Shown here: one piece after another, positions 1 to 5,876 of the stretch | Position numbering within the stretch: position 1 is the stretch's first letter | How the letters are laid out: every line of letters begins with the position of its first letter | Position numbers and translations under genes: made by a program | Notes under the pieces: generated by a model | What the model saw: only the letters and a program-made list of their open reading frames with translations | Told to the model about the DNA's origin: nothing | The model's database searches: none | DNA from: Clostridiales bacterium | GTDB taxonomy: Bacteria; Bacillota_A; Clostridia; Peptostreptococcales; Anaerovoracaceae | Direction of reading: 5' to 3' | Assembly: GCA_012510935.1 (NCBI GenBank) | Contig: JAAZHB010000165.1 | Span: forward strand, 1-7,264 | Length of the DNA: 7,264 nt

Positions 1-61
1 AACTGACAAGCAGTCTGAGACAATCTTTACACCACCTGCAGCAGCGGGAGCAGGATTCTAA
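1..61 (+). CDS. 3' end of an unidentified upstream gene (partial)
   Basis: The reading frame beginning at base 2 is open to a TAA stop at 59-61 and gives a C-terminal tail ending TPPAAAGAGF. Only about 19 residues are visible, too few to name a family. It lies 69 bp upstream of the chosen hydF start on the same strand, and no terminator hairpin or clear promoter lies between them, so the two are probably co-transcribed. In other Clostridia hydF often sits with hydE, hydG or an aspartate ammonia-lyase gene. This tail does not obviously match any of those, so no identity is assigned. Confidence 0.5.
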   Translation, partial: TDKQSETIFTPPAAAGAGF

Positions 62-130
62 TAGGAGCTGCTAAGGCAGAGGCAGACTCACGCTTTAAAC
101 CAATTCGAATTATTAATGGAGGCACGAGAA

Positions 131-1327
131 ATGGGACTGAATGATACACCACAGTCAGAACGTATTCATATAGGTTTCTTTGGCAGAAGAAATGCTGGCA
201 AATCCAGCTTGGTAAATGCTGTTACAAATCAGGCATTGGCGGTGGTATCCAACCAAAAGGGTACCACCACCGACCCTGTCTACAAGTCAATGGAGCTCTT
301 GCCCCTTGGTCCTGTTGTAATTATTGATACAGCGGGATTTGACGACAGCGGGGAGCTTGGCACTTTGAGAATTAAGAAAACTAAGCAGGTTCTCAACAAG
401 ACAGATATTGCCATTATGGTAATAGATAGCGAAGAAGGAATCACGGCAGAAGATGAGGAGATGATTAATCTTATCAAGCGCAAAGAGATTCCTATGCTTG
501 TTGTGTACAACAAATCAGACTTACTTAGTGAGCCAAGAACACTTGGTGAGAGTGAGATTTGCGTTTCAGCCACCGAGAGAATCGGCATCAACGAGTTGAA
601 AGAAACCATCGGTGCAATGGCAAATACAGGTGCTCCAGAGAAATTCATAGTTAAGGATCTGATTAAGCCACGCGACTTTATCGTGATGGTTGTGCCAATA
701 GACGAATCTGCGCCAAAGGGCAGAATCATTTTACCGCAGCAGCAGACCTTAAGAGAAATTCTCGATATTGATGCAACCGCAATCGTGGTTCAGGACACAG
801 GCCTGGAGGATACATTCAACAGGCTAGGTGAGAGGCCAGCTCTTGTAATTACAGACAGTCAGGTTTTCGAGAAGGTTGCAAAGGTGATACCAAATGATGT
901 GCCACTGACTTCGTTCTCGATTCTACTTGCAAGGCACAAAGGCTATCATGAGACAGCGGCGCAGGGAGTAAAAGCAATAAGTTCCTTGAAGGATGGAGAT
1001 ACAGTGCTGATTGCAGAGGGATGCACGCACCATCGTCAATGCAATGACATTGGTACAGTCAAAATTCCAAATTGGCTCAGAAAATTCACTGGAAAGAATA
1101 TAAATATCGAGTCAGTCAGCGGTACCGAGTTTCCCGAGGACCTAACGCCATGTGCGATGGTGATTCATTGCGGCGGTTGTATGCTTAACGAGCGTGAGGT
1201 TCTGTATCGCATGAAGTGTGCCATCGACCAGAATATCCCATTTACAAATTATGGAATTACGATTGCATATATGAATGGAATATTGCAAAGGGCCGTCGAT
1301 GGAATTGATGCGGTAAAAGAGAAATAA
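131..1327 (+). CDS. hydF: [FeFe]-hydrogenase H-cluster maturation GTPase HydF
   Basis: HydF is the cytoplasmic GTPase and scaffold that, with the radical-SAM enzymes HydE and HydG, builds the 2Fe subcluster and delivers it to [FeFe]-hydrogenase. An ATG at 116 is in frame, but GGAGG at 118-122 lies 8 bases before the ATG at 131, which also gives the usual family N-terminus (MGLNDTP), so 131 is preferred (398 aa, normal length). The GTPase domain spans about 1-175: P-loop GRRNAGKSS at 18-26, the TTT switch, G3 DTAG (HydF usually has DTPG), G4 NKSD and G5 SAT. A dimerisation domain follows, then the C-terminal iron-sulfur domain with the CxH...HCxxC motif: C298, H300, H346, C347 and C350. All ligand residues are present, so the protein should be functional. 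Identification is secure from motifs. Confidence 0.96.
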   Translation: MGLNDTPQSERIHIGFFGRRNAGKSSLVNAVTNQALAVVSNQKGTTTDPVYKSMELLPLGPVVIIDTAGFDDSGELGTLRIKKTKQVLNKTDIAIMVIDSEEGITAEDEEMINLIKRKEIPMLVVYNKSDLLSEPRTLGESEICVSATERIGINELKETIGAMANTGAPEKFIVKDLIKPRDFIVMVVPIDESAPKGRIILPQQQTLREILDIDATAIVVQDTGLEDTFNRLGERPALVITDSQVFEKVAKVIPNDVPLTSFSILLARHKGYHETAAQGVKAISSLKDGDTVLIAEGCTHHRQCNDIGTVKIPNWLRKFTGKNINIESVSGTEFPEDLTPCAMVIHCGGCMLNEREVLYRMKCAIDQNIPFTNYGITIAYMNGILQRAVDGIDAVKEK

Positions 1328-1338
1328 TATTGAACAAA

Positions 1339-1354
1339 TTGCCGCTACCGGCAA
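1339..1354. repeat. 16-bp palindrome, copy 1
   Basis: TTGCCG and CGGCAA flank a 4-base centre (CTAC), giving a perfect 6-bp inverted repeat 11 bp after the hydF stop. The same arms recur at 1393-1408 with a different centre. It could be a DNA-binding site for a dimeric regulator or a small RNA hairpin in the hydF 3' untranslated region. No T-run follows, so it is not an intrinsic terminator. Confidence 0.6.
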
Positions 1355-1375
1355 AATATCTAGAGATTATACTTG

Positions 1376-1402
1376 TAAATATATCGTTAAAGTTGCCGAT
1401 AA
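1376..1402 (+). promoter_or_regulatory. candidate sigma-D/sigma-28 (FliA-type) promoter
   Basis: TAAA at 1376-1379, a 15-base spacer and GCCGATAA at 1395-1402 match the sigma-D/sigma-28 consensus (TAAA-N15-GCCGATA) at every consensus position. This sigma factor normally drives late flagellar and motility genes in Firmicutes. The predicted start would be near 1408-1410, only about 75 nt before the terminator ending near 1483, with no gene between. The -10 element overlaps palindrome copy 2, so the match could be incidental to that palindrome. Confidence 0.45.
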
Positions 1403-1408
1403 CGGCAA
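1393..1408. repeat. 16-bp palindrome, copy 2
   Basis: The arms TTGCCG and CGGCAA are identical to copy 1 at 1339-1354, around a different centre (ATAA). The two copies begin 54 bp apart, close to five helical turns, so a protein bound at both would face the same side of the DNA. The left arm and centre contain the GCCGATAA element of the candidate sigma-D promoter. Confidence 0.6.
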
Positions 1409-1483
1409 TTTATCAGTTCCCAAAACGAAAACAGGGGCAGATACATATAATAAAGATGTGTCTGTCCCTGCTTTTGGATTTTT
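1409..1483 (+). ncRNA. possible small RNA of about 75 nt (speculative)
   Basis: This is the interval between the predicted start of the sigma-D-like promoter and the end of the T-run of the strong terminator. It would give a short single-stranded 5' segment followed by a long hairpin and U-tract, a common layout for bacterial small RNAs. It has no start codon with a ribosome binding site. The call depends entirely on the promoter being real; otherwise this is simply the hydF 3' untranslated region. Confidence 0.25.
1428..1483 (+). terminator. strong intrinsic terminator, probably bidirectional
   Basis: CAGGGGCAGATACAT at 1432-1446 pairs with ATGTGTCTGTCCCTG at 1456-1470 through 15 positions, including wobble pairs, around a 9-base loop. 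CTTTTGGATTTTT follows. On the opposite strand the stem is followed by TTTTCGTTTT, so it can also end the convergent minus-strand gene, whose stop is at 1496. Confidence 0.88.
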
Positions 1484-1495
1484 AAATGAAATATG

Positions 1496-1840
1496 TTATT
1501 TGTTTACTGTCATATCGTCAAATGCCTCTAGCGCCATTCCGGAATATGCCCAACCAGGACCACCGCAAAGTAGGATAGCGCAGTTTAGTGCAGCACATAG
1601 TTCTTCACGAGTAACACCTGCATCAACTGCACACTGAACATGTGAAAGCATACATGGCTCACACTTACGAGCAACGGCTACTGCAACACTGATGAGTTCA
1701 AGTGTCTTAAAATCAAGGGCGCCATCTTCAGGGCAAGCAGCTGCTCTCATATTGCCAAATGATTCAATTACTCCTGGGCTAACCTCAGCGAACTTCATCC
1801 AACCTTCTTGCATTTTTGCTAATCTTTCGCGTTCTGTCAT
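1496..1840 (-). CDS. AhpD-like / carboxymuconolactone decarboxylase family protein
   Basis: A complete 114-residue protein, the usual length for a single-domain member of this all-helical family. The active-site signature is clear: E48, then C60-x-x-C63 and H67, the same spacing as Glu118, Cys130, Cys133 and His137 of Mycobacterium tuberculosis AhpD. The position equivalent to His132 of AhpD is proline (P62), so the proton relay is not identical and true alkylhydroperoxidase activity is uncertain. A CxxC thiol redox role in the cytoplasm is the safest inference. The start is supported by AGGAGG (plus-strand 1847-1852) 6 bases before the ATG and a good promoter further upstream. It is transcribed alone, converging on hydF and diverging from the kinase gene. 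The family also contains gamma-carboxymuconolactone decarboxylases, but nothing here suggests aromatic catabolism. Confidence 0.88.
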   Translation of the reverse strand: MTERERLAKMQEGWMKFAEVSPGVIESFGNMRAAACPEDGALDFKTLELISVAVAVARKCEPCMLSHVQCAVDAGVTREELCAALNCAILLCGGPGWAYSGMALEAFDDMTVNK

Positions 1841-1879
1841 TTTGAGCCTCCTTTTTATTTCACCGATATTTGATACTTA

Positions 1880-1909
1880 ATTATAGAATTTTGAATAAAA
1901 AGTGGTCAA
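1880..1909 (-). promoter_or_regulatory. sigma-A type promoter of the AhpD-like gene
   Basis: Read on the minus strand, TTGACC (plus-strand 1904-1909) and a perfect TATAAT (plus-strand 1880-1885) are separated by 18 bases. Transcription would start roughly 30 bases upstream of the start codon at 1840, leaving room for the AGGAGG ribosome binding site. Confidence 0.72.
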
Positions 1910-1933
1910 ATTATCATATTAAATAATGCTAAT

Positions 1934-1957
1934 TCATAGAATAAAGAAATTCTATGA
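1934..1957. promoter_or_regulatory. 9-bp inverted repeat, candidate operator
   Basis: TCATAGAAT (1934-1942) and ATTCTATGA (1949-1957) are perfect inverted arms around a 6-base spacer. The right arm covers the -35 position of the forward promoter whose -10 box is at 1972-1977, and the whole dyad lies between two divergent promoters. Its position fits repressor or activator binding controlling the kinase gene. No T-run follows, so it is not a terminator. Confidence 0.5.
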
Positions 1958-1968
1958 TATTAAGTTTG

Positions 1969-1977
1969 TGCTATAAT
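1969..1977 (+). promoter_or_regulatory. extended -10 promoter of the histidine kinase gene
   Basis: TGCTATAAT combines a perfect -10 hexamer (1972-1977) with the TG extension. The -35 position (1949-1954, ATTCTA) is poor and lies in the right arm of the inverted repeat, suggesting activator dependence or reliance on the TG element. The leader to the ATG at 2028 is about 45 nt and contains a small hairpin (AGCGA 1988-1992 with TCGCT 1997-2001). Confidence 0.6.
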
Positions 1978-2027
1978 CAAGAAAAGAAGCGATAAGTCGC
2001 TATAGATAGTTTTTTGGAGATAGAATA

Positions 2028-4862
2028 ATGAAGAAAAATCGGAAACACCTACTGAGCAGAATAAGTGCGACTATTTTAGCAATGGTCTTGCTGTGTTCAT
2101 TTGCGATGCCTTGCTTTGCAGAATCAACAGCAGCTGAAAGCACTTCGAATAAGAAAACTGTAGTCGTAGGGTGGACACTCGCTGATGGGTATGAGGAGAT
2201 GGATGAGGATGGCAAAGCTTCTGGTTATTACTATGATTACCTTCAAACTCTTTCATACTACAATGGATGGAACTGTGAGTTTAAGGTTGGCTCATGGAAT
2301 GATTGCATGAAGTGGCTCGAGGATGGAACTGTCGATGTGCTTCCAAATGTAACCAAGATCAACGAGCGATTGCGTTATATGGACTTTTCCGATAGTGAAT
2401 CTTTTATGCAAACATGTGGCCTTTATGTACTGTCTTCCAACAAGCAGTATGCTTATGGAGACACCGCATCCTTTGATGGAATGCGTATCGCTGGCATTGC
2501 TGGTTCATACGCTGTAAATGAAATAGAGAAGTATGCAAGCAACAATGGATTTTCGTATGAACTTGTTCTGTGTGATGATGCTAACGAAGGAAGAGAGCTT
2601 ATAGAGAATGGTCAGGCTGACGCTTTGGCAAGTGCGACTCGTGCAAACTACGATGGAATGACAGTAATTGCACAGTTCTCTCCGAATCCGGTTTTCTTTG
2701 CAACAGCTAAAGGCAATACAGAGTTGATGGCTGATATCAACTATGGAATGCAATGTATCAATAATTATTATCCTGATTATTCTGCGATGCTCTACAGAAA
2801 GAATGTTGCTAACCGTATTCACCAGGATGTGACTTTCTCCAAGGAAGAGAAAGAATACATTGATTCTGTGGGAACTATTACTATGCTTTGTGGTGATAGC
2901 TGGTACCCTTACGAATATTATAATGAGAAAACCAAAGAATTCGATGGCATCTCAGTTCAGATAATGAAGGCTATTGCGAAAACCACCGGATTGGATATTG
3001 AGTTTGCGCTAGATAAGGGATATAGCATGTCAGACTTTAAGGAAGCAGGGATAGTGAATTCCTTTACTTCTATGAGTTACGATGCCAATTGGGCGGATGA
3101 TAGCAATGTCTATCAGACACAGCCTTTCCTTACACTCGGAGTGTTCCAAATTTATAGGAATAATCCTGAGAGTGCTAAGACAGTTGCTCTTCAAGACGGG
3201 GGATATGTATATAGAAATGTTCAGAAGTATTATCCGGACCTAGAGATTAAGACATATAAAACAGCACTTGATTGCATTGAGGCTGTTAAATCAGGTGAAG
3301 CAGATTGTACGTTTATGAATGAGAAAGAGGCAGATTACTATCTGTCTTACTCAAGATTTGGCACGTTGAAAACTCGTACTAATTCAAAGTTCACGCAGAG
3401 TCTTTGTTTTGGCATCGCTGAGGAGTCAGACCCAATGCTTTTGAATATTATATCAAAGGGCCTTAGTAGCATCACTTCAAGTGAAATGGATGAAATTCTT
3501 GCGACAAGTGATGTTAAACCGGATGAATTACAAATTGTCTCATGTTTCTATTCAAATCCAATTACTTCTGCAATTGTATGTATGCTAATTATTTCTAGTG
3601 TGATTGTCATCTTGCTACTAGCATATAGGACAAGGAGGCAGAAGAAAGTCTCAGATGCTATTGAGCAGAAAAACGAAGAGCTTGCGCTAGCTATCGAGAA
3701 GACTGAGACTGCGGTTGAAACCAAAAATATATTCTATTCTAGAATGAGTCACGATATGCGTACCCCGATGAATGGAATTCTGGGTATAAGTACGCTGTCT
3801 CTTGATGAAACGAATATTGAAGTAATGCAAGACAATATGAAGAAAATCCATGAGTCTGGTGAGTACCTGCTAGGACTAATTAATGATACACTTGACTTAC
3901 AACGCATAGAGAGTGGTAAATTTAAGCTAGAACCGCAAGTGGTATCAACAGAAGAGTTGATTTACTCATCAATTGACATGATTAAACAAACTATGGAGAA
4001 CAAAGGCGTTGAATTCCATACATTGAATGATAATGCGAATCTTCAGGGGTATATTCGTGTTGACCCAATGCGTCTAAGACAGATTTTTGTAAATCTGCTT
4101 TCAAATGCTGTGAAATTTACACCAACAGGCGGCACCGTAGAGCTCGGTATCCAAGTTCTAGGCAGAAATGGCAACCTAGTGCATGACAGAATAACAGTGT
4201 CTGATACAGGTCTGGGAATGAGTGAAGATTTTATTAAGAACAAGCTTTTCCAGCCATTTACACAGGAGCATAATGCCCTTACAGATACTTATGCAGGTAC
4301 AGGACTAGGGCTATCTATTGTAAAGAGCCTTGTCGATATGATGGGTGCAACTATTAGTGTGGAGAGTGAGCTTGGAGTTGGCACGAAATTCACCGTCGAC
4401 ATTGATTTAGAAGTTGTTGATGAAAGTGAAGTTGCAAATGCTAACAAGGATGTCGGCGAGAACTCTCAATTAATAGAGAAGTTAGAAGGCATTAACATTC
4501 TGCTTGCTGAAGACCATCCGCTAAACGCAGAAATAGCAACGCGCCTCCTTGAGAAAGTAGGATGCAAAGTAACTTGGGCAAAGGATGGTAAGGAATGCAA
4601 TGACATTTTCAATGCATCGGATGCACATGAGTTTGACGTGGTGTTGATGGATATTAGAATGCCAGTGATGGACGGACTAGAAGCAGCGAAGAAGCTTAGA
4701 GCTTCAAGCCATCCAGACGCACAATCCGTTCCAATTATTGCAATGACTGCGAATACTTATGCTGAAGATATTCAGGATTCCCTCGATGCAGGCATGAATG
4801 CTCATCTTGCAAAGCCTATCGAGCCAGCTGAATTGTACGAGGTAATCGGGAAATATGTATAG
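2028..4862 (+). CDS. hybrid sensor histidine kinase with two extracytoplasmic substrate-binding domains
   Basis: A 944-residue membrane sensor kinase. Residues 1-31 form a signal peptide, likely cleaved after MPCFA. Two periplasmic-binding-protein (SBP_bac_3-like) domains follow at about 44-270 and 281-500, presumably sensing a small solute such as an amino acid. One membrane segment spans about 514-533, followed by a charged, probably coiled-coil linker. The HisKA H-box is SHDMRTPMNG with phospho-acceptor H575. The ATPase domain has its N-box Asn at N693, DTGLG at D726 and GTGLGL at G757. The C-terminal receiver (about 821-944) has acidic E828/D829, phospho-acceptor D875 in MDIRMP and K929, so all key residues are intact. 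The layout resembles BvgS/EvgS but lacks the PAS and Hpt domains. GGAG at 2016-2019 lies 8 bases before the ATG. No response regulator with an output domain is adjacent, so its partner is unknown. Confidence 0.93.
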   Translation: MKKNRKHLLSRISATILAMVLLCSFAMPCFAESTAAESTSNKKTVVVGWTLADGYEEMDEDGKASGYYYDYLQTLSYYNGWNCEFKVGSWNDCMKWLEDGTVDVLPNVTKINERLRYMDFSDSESFMQTCGLYVLSSNKQYAYGDTASFDGMRIAGIAGSYAVNEIEKYASNNGFSYELVLCDDANEGRELIENGQADALASATRANYDGMTVIAQFSPNPVFFATAKGNTELMADINYGMQCINNYYPDYSAMLYRKNVANRIHQDVTFSKEEKEYIDSVGTITMLCGDSWYPYEYYNEKTKEFDGISVQIMKAIAKTTGLDIEFALDKGYSMSDFKEAGIVNSFTSMSYDANWADDSNVYQTQPFLTLGVFQIYRNNPESAKTVALQDGGYVYRNVQKYYPDLEIKTYKTALDCIEAVKSGEADCTFMNEKEADYYLSYSRFGTLKTRTNSKFTQSLCFGIAEESDPMLLNIISKGLSSITSSEMDEILATSDVKPDELQIVSCFYSNPITSAIVCMLIISSVIVILLLAYRTRRQKKVSDAIEQKNEELALAIEKTETAVETKNIFYSRMSHDMRTPMNGILGISTLSLDETNIEVMQDNMKKIHESGEYLLGLINDTLDLQRIESGKFKLEPQVVSTEELIYSSIDMIKQTMENKGVEFHTLNDNANLQGYIRVDPMRLRQIFVNLLSNAVKFTPTGGTVELGIQVLGRNGNLVHDRITVSDTGLGMSEDFIKNKLFQPFTQEHNALTDTYAGTGLGLSIVKSLVDMMGATISVESELGVGTKFTVDIDLEVVDESEVANANKDVGENSQLIEKLEGINILLAEDHPLNAEIATRLLEKVGCKVTWAKDGKECNDIFNASDAHEFDVVLMDIRMPVMDGLEAAKKLRASSHPDAQSVPIIAMTANTYAEDIQDSLDAGMNAHLAKPIEPAELYEVIGKYV

Positions 4863-4904
4863 TTTAGAGGCAAGTGGCAGCTTAAAGCAAAATTAATATC
4901 AGAG

Positions 4905-4935
4905 CCGAGATGCACATCGTTGTGTCTCGGTTTTT
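4905..4935 (+). terminator. intrinsic terminator of the kinase gene
   Basis: CCGAGA (4905-4910) pairs with TCTCGG (4925-4930), and CACA with TGTG further in, with a 2-base bulge on the left side and a TCGT loop. Five T residues follow directly. It lies about 40 bp after the kinase stop and makes that gene a single-gene transcript. Confidence 0.88.
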
Positions 4936-4975
4936 GTATAAGTGCGAATTCTAGAAGATACTTTGAGGAGAAAAT

Positions 4976-5746
4976 ATGATGAACTTGGATACAACACTAT
5001 ATGACATGATATTTAAACGCAAATCATTTCATTTGTTCAGAAATCTTAAAGAGAAAGATATTTCCGCAAGCGAAATAACTGCAATTGAGCGCAAGTACAG
5101 CAGTCTCGTTCCGTTAAGGCCTGAAATCAAGACTGGAATCAGAGTAGTGTCAGCTGCCGATACAACTTGCAAACGCGGTCAGCAGTTTTGCATTATGCTA
5201 TACAGCGAGAAGAAGGAAAACTATTTGCAAAATATAGGCTATCTTGGAGAGCAGCTAGATCTTTATCTTGTGTCGCAGAACATCGCAACCCTCTGGTATG
5301 GCATCGGCAAGCCAGACAAGCAGTTCCACGAAGGACTGGATTTTGTCATAATGATTCTTATCTCCAAGATTGATGATGAGACAAAATTCCGCAAGGACAT
5401 GTTCAAGAGCAAGCGCAAGCCTCTTGGCGAAATATGGACGGGTAATCCGATTGATGGCGTAACAGATGTAGTCAGGTTCGCACCAAGCGCATGCAATACC
5501 CAGCCATGGATTGCCGAAAGAGAGGGCGACAGGCTGGAGGTCTATAGGTATAAGAAACCTGGCAAGCGCGGAATCATGCCAGTGAAAATGGTGACATATT
5601 TCAACCAGATAGACATAGGAATATTCCTATGCTTCATGGATATGTGCTTGCAGCACAAAGGTATGAAGTATGAGGTGAAGCTTCATACGGATCCCGGGAC
5701 AGATGATGAGAAAATATTGGTGGCAGAGTATGAGGTGGAAGGGTAA
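4976..5746 (+). CDS. nitroreductase-family flavoprotein (TM1586-type)
   Basis: A 256-residue protein of the FMN-binding nitroreductase fold. Visible family features are the N-terminal FKRKS segment (residues 13-17) typical of the FMN phosphate contact, a helix at about 86-105 ending in TLWYG, and FAPSACNTQPW at 168-178, the characteristic second-half motif of the TM1586 nitroreductase group, followed by a DIGIFLCFMD helix near 213-222. Members are cytoplasmic NAD(P)H- or flavin-dependent reductases; the substrate cannot be inferred. AGGAG at 4966-4970 is 5 bases from the first ATG (4976) and 8 bases from the second, in-frame ATG at 4979, so the mature start may be one residue later. The gene lies just after the kinase terminator, and no convincing promoter is visible in the 40-bp gap. 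Nothing strong terminates it before cas9. Confidence 0.85.
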   Translation: MMNLDTTLYDMIFKRKSFHLFRNLKEKDISASEITAIERKYSSLVPLRPEIKTGIRVVSAADTTCKRGQQFCIMLYSEKKENYLQNIGYLGEQLDLYLVSQNIATLWYGIGKPDKQFHEGLDFVIMILISKIDDETKFRKDMFKSKRKPLGEIWTGNPIDGVTDVVRFAPSACNTQPWIAEREGDRLEVYRYKKPGKRGIMPVKMVTYFNQIDIGIFLCFMDMCLQHKGMKYEVKLHTDPGTDDEKILVAEYEVEG

Positions 5747-5876
5747 TGGGAAAGTGATGCACCATTTTGTGGACATTGGAAAGAATATAATATATAAGCT
5801 TTGAATATGAAGCGATTTTTGGTATGGTTATTGTAATGAAATTATTTCAGCGCTATCTAATAGAAAGGAAGTCATA
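5747..5876 (+). promoter_or_regulatory. cas9 upstream region (130 bp)
   Basis: AT-rich gap between the nitroreductase stop and cas9. A perfect TATAAT occurs at 5786-5791 but lacks a good -35 box. A second weak possibility is TTGAAT (5801-5806), 16 bases, then TATGGT (5823-5828). A poor 5-bp hairpin, GCTTT/GAAGC at 5798-5813 followed by five T residues (5816-5820), could be a weak terminator or attenuator. The cas9 ribosome binding site is AAGGAAG at 5865-5871. No CRISPR repeat or recognisable tracrRNA anti-repeat is seen on either strand. Confidence 0.35.

Noticed and set aside
102..111. AATTCGAATT palindrome upstream of hydF
   Set aside because: It is a short AT-rich palindrome with no second copy and no nearby promoter, easily explained by chance.
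116..130. Alternative hydF start at ATG 116 (five residues longer)
   Set aside because: The GGAGG at 118-122 would lie inside the coding sequence. The ATG at 131 is 8 bases after it and gives the usual HydF N-terminus.
1331..1640. Plus-strand open frame running on after hydF through 1640
   Set aside because: It has no start codon with a ribosome binding site, crosses a strong terminator and overlaps the well-supported minus-strand AhpD-like gene.
1862..1869. ACCGATAT as a second sigma-D -10 element
   Set aside because: There is no TAAA at the required distance upstream, and it lies in the 5' leader of the minus-strand gene.
1988..2015. Hairpin AGCGA/TCGCT followed by six T residues in the kinase leader, as an attenuator
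   Set aside because: The stem is only 5 bp and the T-run begins 8 bases after it, so it is unlikely to terminate transcription.
4934..4962. TTGTAT-N17-GATACT as promoter of the nitroreductase gene
   Set aside because: The TTGTAT overlaps the terminator T-run, and the predicted start would fall inside the ribosome binding site, so the fit is poor.
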